From Candidatus Polarisedimenticolia bacterium (GTDB lineage: Bacteria; Acidobacteriota; Polarisedimenticolia; Gp22-AA2; AA152): a stretch of DNA of 64,000 bases. The position numbers and the translations under genes were made by a program. The notes below the pieces were generated by a model. It saw only the letters and a program-made list of their open reading frames with translations, did not search any database and was not told the origin of the DNA. Of this stretch, positions 32,133 to 39,941 are shown in pieces. The first letter of the stretch is position 1; each line of letters begins with the position of its first letter. Location: the NCBI GenBank assembly GCA_036004685.1, contig DASYRE010000054.1, positions 62,001 to 126,000 on the forward strand, written 5' to 3'.

Positions 32133-33692
32133 TCACCCCTCGAACAGGGATCGGCCCTCCATCTGCGTCGGAGCTTCAAGCTCCAGGATCTCGAGAAGGG
32201 TGGGCGCGACGTCCGCGAGCAATCCCTCCTCCCGGAGCTTCTTGCCTTTCAGCCGCTCGCTCACGGCGAGCAGGCGAACGGGGTTGGTGGTATGGGCCGT
32301 ATGCGGCTCGCCGGTTGCCTCATCCACCATCTGCTCGGCGTTGCCGTGGTCGGCCGTGATGATGGCCGTGCCGCCTTTCTCCTGGATGGCGCCAACCACC
32401 TGGCCCACGCACCGGTCGACCGTCTCGACGGCGGCGACCGTGGCGGGATAGACTCCGGTGTGGCCGACCATGTCGCAATTCGCGAAATTCAAGATCACCA
32501 CCAGGTCCTTCTTCTCTCCCACCTTGCGGATCAGCTCGCGGGCGATTTCCGCGGCGCTCATCTCGGGCTTGAGGTCGTAGGTGGCCACTTTCTGGGAGGG
32601 GACCAGGATCCTCTCCTCGCCCGCGTAGGCTCGCTCTTCGCCGCCGTTGAAGAAGAAGGTGACGTGCGCGTACTTCTCCGTTTCCGCCAGGCGAAGCTGC
32701 GGCATGGCGGCCGCGGAGAGGGCCTGGCCGAAGCTCCCCTCCACGTTCTGGGGCGGGAAGACGGCGGGAATCGCGAAGGTGCGATCGTAGCGCGTCATTC
32801 CCGCGAAGGCGGAGAGCCGCGGGCGCGGGTCCCGATCGAACCGATCGAAACCGTCCTCGATGAACGCCCGGGTCAGCTGCCGCGCCCGGTCGGCGCGGAA
32901 GTTGAAGAAAAGGACGCCATCGCCGTCCCGGACGGCTCCCAGGCTCGCATCTCCCCGGATCCGGATTACCGACGGAAGGAGGAACTCGTCGGTGACGCCG
33001 CGGCCGTACTGGGTCTCGATGGCCGCCTCGGCGGAGTCGTACTCCTCTCCCTGCCGGCGGACGATCGCCCGATAGGCCTTCTCCGTCCGGTCCCATCGAT
33101 TGTCCCGGTCCATGGCGTAGTAGCGCCCTGCGATCGTCGCCACGGCGCCGGCTTCCTCCCGCGCGAGCGCCGATTCGAGATCGCGCAGGAGGCCGATCCC
33201 GGAGCGGGGCGGCGTGTCCCGCCCGTCGGTGAAGGCGTGGATGAGAATCTCCAAATCCTGACGGTGCGCCAGACGCACGAGCGCCTTGAGGTGGTCGAGA
33301 TGGCTGTGCACGCCGCCGTCGGAAAGCAGGCCCATCAGGTGAAGGCGTCCCTGGCTTTCGCGGATCGACGCGAACAGCTTCGCGAGCACCTCGTTCCGGC
33401 CGAGCTCGCCCAGCTCGATCGCCCGGTTGATGCGGCTCAGGTCCTGGTAGACGATCCGGCCGGCGCCCATGCAGATGTGCCCCACTTCGGAATTCCCGAT
33501 GACTCCGCTGGGGAGTCCCACCGATTCCCCCGACGCTTTCAGGAGGGTGTGAGGGTAGGACGCCAGGAGGTCGCGAAGGTGCGGGGCGTCGGCGTTGGCG
33601 ACGGCGTTGTATTCGCGGCGCTCGCTGTACCCCCACCCGTCCAGGATGATGAGCGCCAGCGGCAGGACGCTTCGGTTGGCGATGCGCGTCAT
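32133..33692 (-). CDS. gpmI: 2,3-bisphosphoglycerate-independent phosphoglycerate mutase
   Basis: 519 residues, the family's usual size. The start is ATG 33692 (MTRIANRSVLPLALII) behind AAAAGGA; the frame's longer upstream part is not coding-like. Diagnostic motifs: LIILDGWGYSERRE (Mn ligand Asp), VIGNSEVGHICMGAGR with the Ser nucleophile, FTDGRDTPPRSG, and near the C-terminus NCDMVGHTGVYPATV and ITADHGNAEQM. It interconverts 3- and 2-phosphoglycerate in glycolysis and gluconeogenesis, complementing the PEPCK at the right edge of the window. Confidence 0.97.
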   Translation of the reverse strand: MTRIANRSVLPLALIILDGWGYSERREYNAVANADAPHLRDLLASYPHTLLKASGESVGLPSGVIGNSEVGHICMGAGRIVYQDLSRINRAIELGELGRNEVLAKLFASIRESQGRLHLMGLLSDGGVHSHLDHLKALVRLAHRQDLEILIHAFTDGRDTPPRSGIGLLRDLESALAREEAGAVATIAGRYYAMDRDNRWDRTEKAYRAIVRRQGEEYDSAEAAIETQYGRGVTDEFLLPSVIRIRGDASLGAVRDGDGVLFFNFRADRARQLTRAFIEDGFDRFDRDPRPRLSAFAGMTRYDRTFAIPAVFPPQNVEGSFGQALSAAAMPQLRLAETEKYAHVTFFFNGGEERAYAGEERILVPSQKVATYDLKPEMSAAEIARELIRKVGEKKDLVVILNFANCDMVGHTGVYPATVAAVETVDRCVGQVVGAIQEKGGTAIITADHGNAEQMVDEATGEPHTAHTTNPVRLLAVSERLKGKKLREEGLLADVAPTLLEILELEAPTQMEGRSLFEG

Positions 33693-33808
33693 GAGGATCC
33701 TTTTGCCGGTCGAGCCGCGAGCGGGGAGCGGTTCCGTCAGTCTAACATCCTTCGAAGGCCGTCGCAGGGGGGCGGAAGCCCGCGGGCGGGGGCGCGAACG
33801 AGGCCCGC

Positions 33809-33838
33809 AGGGTAAGAGATCTGCCCGCGCGCCGTCAA
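33809..33838 (-). promoter_or_regulatory. Promoter of gpmI-comF
   Basis: Leftward -35 TTGACG (33833-33838), 18-bp spacer, -10 TACCCT (33809-33814), leader of about 110 nt. Confidence 0.4.
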
Positions 33839-34015
33839 CCGGCGCCGCCGCGATGGAGTGGAGAGCGTGGCCTCGGCCCTCCGGGCGCGCGCCCGATTCC
33901 GGCTTGCCTGAAAAGGGAGCGGGGATCGACAGAACTCGTCCAGGCTCTGCTGCTTCTCGGCCCGGGATGCCTGTCGGTTGCCCGTGTGGCTCACGATGCA
34001 ACCCCCTTCGGTGAG

Positions 34016-34076
34016 GGTTACAGCCTAAATGGCGCGACGTATCTCGCCCGGGTTACATTTTAGATGGCGCGATACG
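34016..34076. repeat. Paired 26-bp direct repeats, insertion-sequence end remnant
   Basis: Two copies 35 bp apart (34016 and 34051) of GGTTACA-N4-TA-R-ATGGCGCGA. Multiple short direct repeats within an end are a feature of IS21-type termini; the match to any named element is not established. No transposase frame remains. Confidence 0.4.
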
Positions 34077-34081
34077 GGCGC

Positions 34082-34111
34082 TTGTCCCCGGCGGGGCGAC
34101 GGGCGTATAGT
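34082..34111 (+). promoter_or_regulatory. Promoter of the di-haem peroxidase gene
   Basis: -35 TTGTCC (34082-34087), 18-bp spacer, -10 TATAGT (34106-34111), leader of about 148 nt. Confidence 0.5.
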
Positions 34112-34265
34112 CACGCCCGATCCGCTTGCGTGTTCCGGTTGTGACGTAACGGGCCATTCGCCTCGCGCGAGGCCGGCCGACGGGGATCGCGGCCTCAAGC
34201 GTCGGTCGCGTCGAGCGCGGGCCAAGCCCATCGGTTCATTCCACCCCGAAGCGCCAGGAGGCGTC

Positions 34266-35834
34266 ATGAGCCGGGCAATCCGTTCATCCTTCGTCGTCTT
34301 CGTCGCTTTCATCGGTGGCGCCCTGTCGACCTTCGCCGCGTCCCCCGATCTCGATCGCGAGGTCCAGCAGGCGCTCGACCGGGCCGGGTTCACGGGGAGG
34401 GTGCAATCGACTCTCGAGGCTCGCCTGGGGCGTCCCGTCAACCCGCAGCTCGCCGATCTCGGGCGGCTGCTCTGGTTCGACAAAGCGGGAGGCTTGCATT
34501 CGGACAATACCTGCGGCGGCTGCCATTCGCCCGGCAACGGCTTCGGCGACAGCCAATCGATCGCCATCGGGGTTCAGAACAACAATCTCGTCGGTCCCAA
34601 TCGCTCGGGGCCGCGCAACCAGCGGCGGACTCCGACGGCCGCCAACACCGCCTTTTATCCCAATCTGATGTGGAACGGCCGGTTCTCCGCCCCCTCGGGG
34701 AATCCCTTCGACAACTCGGCGGGCTACCTGTTTCCGGCCCCCGAAGGCGCCGCGAAGTTCCCCGCTTTCGATCCCGTCGTCACGCACCTGCTCATCGCCC
34801 AGGGCCACATCCCGCCCACGGAGCTGGTCGAAGTGGCGGGCTTCACGGGAACGCGCGGGACGATCGGCCCGGAGTTCGACGCTTTCGACGACGGCCTCGG
34901 AAGGGTCGTGCCGCCTCCGGACGCCAGCGGGTTCCGCAACGAGCCGATTCGCCAGACTCTCCTCGCCGAGCTGAACGCCTCGGCCGCCTACCGCCAGCTC
35001 TTCGGGAACCTCTTTCCGGAGGTGGCAGCCGGCGGGCCGATCGATTTCACGATGTTCGGGCGGGCCGTGGCGGAGTTCGAGTTCACGCTCGTCTTCGCCG
35101 ACGCGCCGGTCGATCGCTTCGCGCGCGGCGAGGCGCGGGCGATGACGATTCCCCAGAAGAGGGGCGCCCTGGTCTTCTTCGGCAAGGGCCGCTGCTCCCA
35201 ATGCCATGCGGTGTCGGGCGCTTCGAACGAGATGTTCAGCGACTTCCAGATGCACGTCGCCGGCGTCCCCCAGATCGCGCCGGTTTTCGGAGTGGGAACG
35301 GGGAACGTGATCTTCGACGGCCCGGGAAGGGACGAGGACTTCGGCCTCGAGCAGATCACCGGCGATCCGGCCGATCGGTACAAGTTCAGGACCTCGCCGC
35401 TGCGCAACGCCGCGCTGCAGCCCGCGTTCTTCCACAACGGCGCCTTCACGACGCTCGAGGAGGCGATTCGCAGCCACCTGAAGCCGCTCGATTCCGCGCC
35501 GCGCTACGATCCGGTGCTCGCCGGCGTGGACGCCGATCTCACCCTCCGCCGCGGTCCGATCGAGCCGGTTTTGGCGAGGCTCGACCCATTGCTGAGCACG
35601 CCCGTCGATTTGACCTCGGACGAGTTCAACAACCTGGTGGCCTTCGTACGGGACGCGCTGCTGGACGAGCGGGCGAAGAGCCAGAATCTCTGCCGGCTCG
35701 CTCCGGCGGCGGTGCCCAGCGGATTCACCACGATGCGGTTCGAGAGTTGCGCCCAGCGCCGCCCCAGGCTCCTGGACGCGGGACCGACCGCCCTCGCGCG
35801 CCGGCCGGATTCCGACGCCGGGGCCGCTCCTTGA
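34266..35834 (+). CDS. Di-haem cytochrome c peroxidase family protein
   Basis: 522 residues from ATG 34266 behind AGGAGG. A signal peptide (SFVVFVAFIGGALSTFAAS) targets it to the periplasm. Two c-type haem sites are visible: CGGCH near residue 85 and CSQCH near residue 313, separated by the large catalytic region as in MauG/CcpA-type proteins. The conserved block RTSPLRNAALQPAFFHNGAF follows the second haem. The enzyme probably reduces peroxide or oxidises an unknown substrate. There is no haem ligand or partner cytochrome gene nearby. Its C-terminal 50 residues are not typical. Confidence 0.92.
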   Translation: MSRAIRSSFVVFVAFIGGALSTFAASPDLDREVQQALDRAGFTGRVQSTLEARLGRPVNPQLADLGRLLWFDKAGGLHSDNTCGGCHSPGNGFGDSQSIAIGVQNNNLVGPNRSGPRNQRRTPTAANTAFYPNLMWNGRFSAPSGNPFDNSAGYLFPAPEGAAKFPAFDPVVTHLLIAQGHIPPTELVEVAGFTGTRGTIGPEFDAFDDGLGRVVPPPDASGFRNEPIRQTLLAELNASAAYRQLFGNLFPEVAAGGPIDFTMFGRAVAEFEFTLVFADAPVDRFARGEARAMTIPQKRGALVFFGKGRCSQCHAVSGASNEMFSDFQMHVAGVPQIAPVFGVGTGNVIFDGPGRDEDFGLEQITGDPADRYKFRTSPLRNAALQPAFFHNGAFTTLEEAIRSHLKPLDSAPRYDPVLAGVDADLTLRRGPIEPVLARLDPLLSTPVDLTSDEFNNLVAFVRDALLDERAKSQNLCRLAPAAVPSGFTTMRFESCAQRRPRLLDAGPTALARRPDSDAGAAP

Positions 35835-35862
35835 GGCCATCTCTTCCCGCGAGGACCGCACG

Positions 35863-36504
35863 GTGAGCCAAACGGATCCGACCCTGGCGCAGACGCTGGC
35901 CGACGAATCCCCGAGTCTTCAGGCGGCTCTCGCCGATCTTCGCGGGCTGCTCGTGGAGGGGGAAGGGCTGCAAGCCTGCGCCGCGCAGCACCGGCTCTTC
36001 GCGCTCACGCACCGGAGAGTCGTCGTCGGCGCGACCACCGGCCGGCTCATCATCCTGCAAAGGCGCCTGCTCGGCGGCTACCAGCCCCAGGACATCCGAT
36101 GGCAGGACCTGAAGGAGGTGAGCCTGGACGTCGGAATCGTCGGGGCGGACCTGCTGCTCGTGGCGGCGCGCGGCGCCGACCTGGCGGGAGCGGATCAAGG
36201 GACGCGGTCGATCACGATCCAGGGCCTGCGCAAGGAGCCGGCGGCGGCGGTCTACCGCATCTGCCAGGCGCAGGAGCAGGCGTGGCGGGAACGGCGGCGG
36301 GTCCGCGAGATCGAGGAGCTCCGGGCCAAGAGCGGGGGGATCGCGATCGGGGGCGCGGCGATCGCGCCGGAAGGCCTGGCGTCGCCCTCGCCGGGGGAGA
36401 CTCCGGCGGCGCGCCTGGCGCGCGCCCGGGAGATGCTCGCGAAAGGGCTCATCAGCGACTCGGAATACGAGTCGATCAAGGCCAAGATCGTCTCGGGCTT
36501 GTAG
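35863..36504 (+). CDS. PH-like domain protein with C-terminal SHOCT motif
   Basis: 213 residues from GTG 35863. Residues about 40-135 resemble a bacterial PH-like (YokE/bPH) fold with strands HRLFALTHRRVVVGATTG and RSITIQGL. The C-terminus RAREMLAKGLISDSEYESIK is a SHOCT (short C-terminal) motif, which is usually attached to such domains and may mediate oligomerisation. No membrane segment. It lies 28 bp after the peroxidase stop, so probably shares its transcript. Function unknown. Confidence 0.7.
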   Translation: MSQTDPTLAQTLADESPSLQAALADLRGLLVEGEGLQACAAQHRLFALTHRRVVVGATTGRLIILQRRLLGGYQPQDIRWQDLKEVSLDVGIVGADLLLVAARGADLAGADQGTRSITIQGLRKEPAAAVYRICQAQEQAWRERRRVREIEELRAKSGGIAIGGAAIAPEGLASPSPGETPAARLARAREMLAKGLISDSEYESIKAKIVSGL

Positions 36505-36545
36505 CCTGAGAGCCGCGCACGGCGCGCCGCGCGCCACGAGGGAGA

Positions 36546-37940
36546 ATGATCGACCTCCGCCGTCCGGGCGCCCTTCGAGTCCTCGCCTGGCCGCTGATGG
36601 CGGTGGGCCTCGCCGCCGCCGCGCTTCCCGGAGGGCCGGCCCGGGCCGCTTTGCGGGCGCCGGCGATCTCTTCGGAGGAGCGGGAGATCCGGCGCTGGGT
36701 CGAGCAGCATGCGGAGGAGGCGGAGGCGCTCCTCGAGCGGGCGGTCAACATCAACAGCGGGACCCTGAACCTGCCCGGAGTACGGAAGGTCGGCGCCCTC
36801 TTCCGGGCCGAGCTCGACGCCCTGGGCTTCAAGACGCGCTGGGTGGAAGGGGAGGCGTTCCACCGGGCGGGCCACCTCCTCGCCGAGCGAGCCGGCTCCG
36901 GTCCTCGCGTCCTGCTCATCGGCCATCTGGACACCGTCTTCGAGGCGGACGGCTCCTTCCAGCGATTCGAGCGTCTGGAAGGCGACCAGGCGCGCGGCCC
37001 GGGAGTGATCGACATGAAGGGAGGGGACGTCATCCTCCTGCAGGCCCTGAAGGCGCTCCGCGCCGCGGGAAGCCTCGATGGCCTGGCGGTGACGGTCGTC
37101 CTGACCGGGGACGAGGAGAATCCCGGAGAGCCGATCGATCTCTCTCGCGAAGCGCTCGTGCGGGCCGCCCCAGGGGCGCAGGCCGCCCTCGGCTTCGAGG
37201 ATGGCGACGGCAAGCCCCAGTCGGCGGTCGTCGCCCGCCGCGGATCGAGCAGCTGGGTGCTCCGGTCGACGGGGAAGGCGGCCCACTCCTCGCAAATCTT
37301 CCGGAAGGAGATCGGCGCCGGAGCGATCCTGGAGGCCGCCCGGGCGCTGGACGGCTTCCGGAAGCGGCTCGCCGGCGAGCCCTACCTGACCTTCAGTCCG
37401 GGTATCCTCCTGGGCGGCACGCTCGCGGAGCTGGAGGATTCCGGAATCCGCGGAACCGCCTCCGGCAAGAGCAACGTGGTCGCGGGGCGGGTGGTCGTGA
37501 CCGGCGATCTGCGCGCTCTCTCGCCGGCGCAGCTCCGGAAGGCGAAGGCGGCGATGGCCGAGGTGGCGGCGCGGCACCTGCCGCAAACCTCCTCGGAGAT
37601 CGATTTCAAGGATTCCTACTCGCCGCTGGCGCCCTCCGAGGGGAACCGCAGGCTCCTCGGCCTGTACGATCGAACCAGCCGGGACCTGGGATTTGGGCCG
37701 GTCACCGCCACCGACCCGATGGAGGCGGGCGCGGCCGACGTCTCTTTCGTGGCCGGCGTCGTCTCGATGATCCTGGATGGAATCGGTCTGAAGGGGCGGG
37801 GCGGTCACACGGCGGAGGAGACCGCGGATCTGAAGATGCTGTCGGTGCAGACCCAACGAGCCGCGGTCCTGCTGCACCGCCTCTCCCGCGGCGCCGCCGG
37901 GGCCGCGCGCTCGGGGGGGAATCGCAAGGGCGCCGGCTGA
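36546..37940 (+). CDS. Secreted M20-family zinc metallopeptidase
   Basis: 464 residues. The signal peptide ends near GGPARA. M20 metal-binding motifs: LLIGHLDTVFEADG (His and catalytic Asp), ARGPGVIDMKGGDVI (bridging Asp), LTGDEENPGEP (Glu-Glu) and, at the end, GRGGHTAEETADL (His). A dimerisation domain occupies about 225-350. The closest resemblance is to glutamate carboxypeptidase-like (CPG2) enzymes that remove C-terminal residues from small peptides or folates in the periplasm. GAGGGAGA precedes ATG. Part of the rightward run 34266-39920. Confidence 0.93.
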   Translation: MIDLRRPGALRVLAWPLMAVGLAAAALPGGPARAALRAPAISSEEREIRRWVEQHAEEAEALLERAVNINSGTLNLPGVRKVGALFRAELDALGFKTRWVEGEAFHRAGHLLAERAGSGPRVLLIGHLDTVFEADGSFQRFERLEGDQARGPGVIDMKGGDVILLQALKALRAAGSLDGLAVTVVLTGDEENPGEPIDLSREALVRAAPGAQAALGFEDGDGKPQSAVVARRGSSSWVLRSTGKAAHSSQIFRKEIGAGAILEAARALDGFRKRLAGEPYLTFSPGILLGGTLAELEDSGIRGTASGKSNVVAGRVVVTGDLRALSPAQLRKAKAAMAEVAARHLPQTSSEIDFKDSYSPLAPSEGNRRLLGLYDRTSRDLGFGPVTATDPMEAGAADVSFVAGVVSMILDGIGLKGRGGHTAEETADLKMLSVQTQRAAVLLHRLSRGAAGAARSGGNRKGAG

Positions 37941-37959
37941 TCCGCCGCGAGGGTTCCTG

Positions 37960-38391
37960 ATGGCCGAGTTTGCTCCTCCGGTGCGCTTCCTCGCCGTGGC
38001 ACCTGAATTCGCCGTGTGTGACGTCGTGCGCGCCGCGGAATACTATCGGGACGTCCTCGGGTTCGAGATCGAGGGGTTTCTTCAGGACCCTCCCGTCTTC
38101 GCGCTGCTCTCGCGGGATGAGGTCGAGTTGCACCTGCGCAGCGGCGGCAACCGGAGCGTGGAGGCCGGGGCGCGGCGCGGCGATCCCGACGCCTACATCT
38201 GGGTGGAGGATGTCGACGTCCTGGCGGCGGAGCTGCAGGAACGCGGCGCGCGTCTCCTCGAGGGGCCGGTGGACCGGGTTTACGGGATGCGCGAGATCCG
38301 GGTGTGCGACCTCGACGGCTTCATCCTCGTTTTCGGCAGCCGGAGAGAGCTTCCGCCGCCGGAACGAGGCGCCGGAACCTCCGGCGAGTGA
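37960..38391 (+). CDS. VOC-superfamily (glyoxalase/bleomycin-resistance-like) protein
   Basis: 143 residues forming one two-repeat VOC unit: VAPEFAVCDVVRAAEYYRDVLGFEIEG at the N-terminus and AYIWVEDVDVLAAELQERG in the second half, ending with EIRVCDLDGFILVFGS. Metal-binding or substrate residues differ among subfamilies, so the reaction (isomerase, dioxygenase or drug binding) cannot be set. It lies 19 bp behind the M20 gene in the same operon. Confidence 0.85.
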   Translation: MAEFAPPVRFLAVAPEFAVCDVVRAAEYYRDVLGFEIEGFLQDPPVFALLSRDEVELHLRSGGNRSVEAGARRGDPDAYIWVEDVDVLAAELQERGARLLEGPVDRVYGMREIRVCDLDGFILVFGSRRELPPPERGAGTSGE

Positions 38392-38423
38392 GCGGTACTT
38401 CGGGGCCGCCGGGGATGGGGACC

Positions 38424-39101
38424 ATGCATCTCCTGTCGGTCAGCGTTTCCAAGCCGAAGACGCTCATGACTCCCGAGGGACCGATGCGGACCGGGATCTA
38501 CAAGGCTCCGGTCACCGGACGGGTGCGCGTGCTGAAGCGTCACCTCGAGGGGGACGGTCAGGCCGACCTGCGGGTTCACGGCGGAGTCGAGATGGCCGTC
38601 TACGCCTATCCGGCCGAGCACTATCCGCAGTGGCGGCGCGAGCTGGGTCGCGAGGATCTTCCCTACGGATGGTTCGGAGAGAATCTGACGGTGCAGGGGA
38701 TGCTCGAGGAGGAGATCCGGATCGGCGACGCCTTCCGCGTGGGAAGCGCCCTCCTGCAGGTGAGCCAGCCCCGCCTGCCGTGCCACAAGCTGGCCTTCAA
38801 GATGGGCCTTCCCGACTTCCCGCGGCGCTTCATGGCGAGCGGCCGGAGCGGGTTCTACCTGCGGGTCCTGGAGGAGGGGGACGTCGGCGCCGGCGACGCG
38901 ATCGAGCGGCTGGAGCGGGATCCGGTCCCCCTGTCGGTCCGGGAGCTCGTCGAACTGATCGCTTCGGACGAGGATCGGATTCCGGAGCTTCTCGAGCGCG
39001 CCGGCCGCGTCGCGTCCCTGGCTCCGGGCTGGCGACGGAAGATTCAGGAGCGGCTCGCGCGGCGGCGCGCGCGCCCCGGACCTCCGGGGACTCCTCCATG
39101 A
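38424..39101 (+). CDS. MOSC-domain protein (YiiM-like)
   Basis: 225 residues from ATG 38424; ATG 38415 is an alternative. The MOSC core is visible as ADLRVHGGVEMAVYAYPAEHY, LPYGWFGENLTVQGM and the Cys-bearing QPRLPCHKLAFKMG, followed by a 3-alpha C-terminal region (about 160-215) like YiiM. YiiM-type proteins use a molybdenum cofactor to reduce N-hydroxylated compounds; the active-site Cys in PRLPCHK agrees. The gene ends in an ATGA overlap with the GNAT gene. Confidence 0.9.
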   Translation: MHLLSVSVSKPKTLMTPEGPMRTGIYKAPVTGRVRVLKRHLEGDGQADLRVHGGVEMAVYAYPAEHYPQWRRELGREDLPYGWFGENLTVQGMLEEEIRIGDAFRVGSALLQVSQPRLPCHKLAFKMGLPDFPRRFMASGRSGFYLRVLEEGDVGAGDAIERLERDPVPLSVRELVELIASDEDRIPELLERAGRVASLAPGWRRKIQERLARRRARPGPPGTPP

Positions 39102-39595
39102 GCTGGACGATCGTGCCGATGCGGCCGGAGGACTACCCCGCCCTGAGCGCCATCTACCGCGAGGGGATCGACACCGGCGACGCGACCTTCGAGACGGAGG
39201 TCCCGGAGTGGACCGGTTGGAACGCTTCCCACCTGACGCCGTGCCGCCTGGTCGCGCGCCGGGGGGGCGAGCTGCTCGGGTGGGCGGCGCTGGGTCCGAT
39301 CTCGGAGCGGCGCGCCTACGCGGGCGTCGCGGAGGTGAGCGTTTACGTGGGGAAGGCGCACCGCGGGGCGGGAGTGGGAAGGGCGCTGCTCGCCGCCCTG
39401 GTGGCGGAATCGGAGCGTCACGGGATCTGGACGCTCCAGGCGGGCATCTTTCCCGAGAACCGGGCGAGCCTCGCCCTGCACCACGGGGCCGGCTTCCGCG
39501 AGGTGGGGAGGAGGGAGAAGCTGGGAAGGACGCGCGGCCGATGGCGGGACGTGATGCTCCTGGAGCGCCGCAGCCTCGAGGTGGGCGCCGAGTGA
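39098..39595 (+). CDS. GNAT acetyltransferase, phosphinothricin/methionine sulfoximine type
   Basis: 165 residues. The family's start is clear: VPMRPEDYPALSAIYREGID followed by ATFETEVPEW. The acetyl-CoA loop is VGKAHRGAGVGRALL and the sequence continues with GIFPENRASLALHHGAGF. It transfers acetyl groups to amines such as phosphinothricin or methionine sulfoximine, though the actual in vivo substrate is unknown. The start codon overlaps the MOSC stop by 4 nt. Confidence 0.92.
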   Translation: MSWTIVPMRPEDYPALSAIYREGIDTGDATFETEVPEWTGWNASHLTPCRLVARRGGELLGWAALGPISERRAYAGVAEVSVYVGKAHRGAGVGRALLAALVAESERHGIWTLQAGIFPENRASLALHHGAGFREVGRREKLGRTRGRWRDVMLLERRSLEVGAE

Positions 39596-39638
39596 CGCGC
39601 GCCGGACGGGACGCCAGCGAGAGGGAGGAAAGGGCGCC

Positions 39639-39920
39639 ATGAAGGAATCGTCTTCGCCGCCGTCGGAGCTCTCGGGCTTGAAGAACATCGGCCGGGTGAC
39701 GGAGCGGTGGCTCAACGCCATCGGCATCGCGTGCGAGGCCGATCTGCGGCGCGTCGGCGCGGTGCAGGCCTATCGCTTGATCCGGGGGAGCGGGCAGGCG
39801 GCCCCCGCGAGCCTCCTGTACGCGCTGCAGGGAGCGTTGATGGATGTGCATTGGAGCCGGCTGCCCGCGGAGATCCGGGAGCTCCTCGATCGCGAGCTGG
39901 CCCGGGCGGACCGCCTGTGA
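39639..39920 (+). CDS. TfoX C-terminal-domain protein
   Basis: 93 residues from ATG 39639 behind GGAGGAAAGGG. LKNIGRVTERWLNAIGIACE, the continuing DLRRVGAVQAYRLI, and LLYALQGALMDVHWSRLP match the TfoX_C domain as a stand-alone protein. In Gammaproteobacteria TfoX regulates competence, but the isolated domain is widespread and its role unclear; the fold is a helix-hairpin-helix-like bundle. Last gene of the rightward run; convergent with the LapB-like gene. Confidence 0.9.
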   Translation: MKESSSPPSELSGLKNIGRVTERWLNAIGIACEADLRRVGAVQAYRLIRGSGQAAPASLLYALQGALMDVHWSRLPAEIRELLDRELARADRL

Positions 39921-39941
39921 AGCCGCTCCCGGGGATGGAGA

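Larger units (their letters stand above)
33693..34265. other. Intergenic region of 573 bp with insertion-sequence-like end
   Basis: Contains the promoters of both flanking genes and the terminal-repeat-like sequence at 34016-34076. A leftward 85-codon frame (33737-33994, GTG start) lies just inside that repeat and could be the degraded beginning of an insertion-sequence gene, but it matches nothing I recognise. Confidence 0.4.

Noticed and set aside
33737-33994. Leftward 85-codon frame with GTG start near the insertion-sequence-like end
   Set aside because: No transposase motif; most of it covers the gpmI leader and promoter. Mentioned as a possible relic only.
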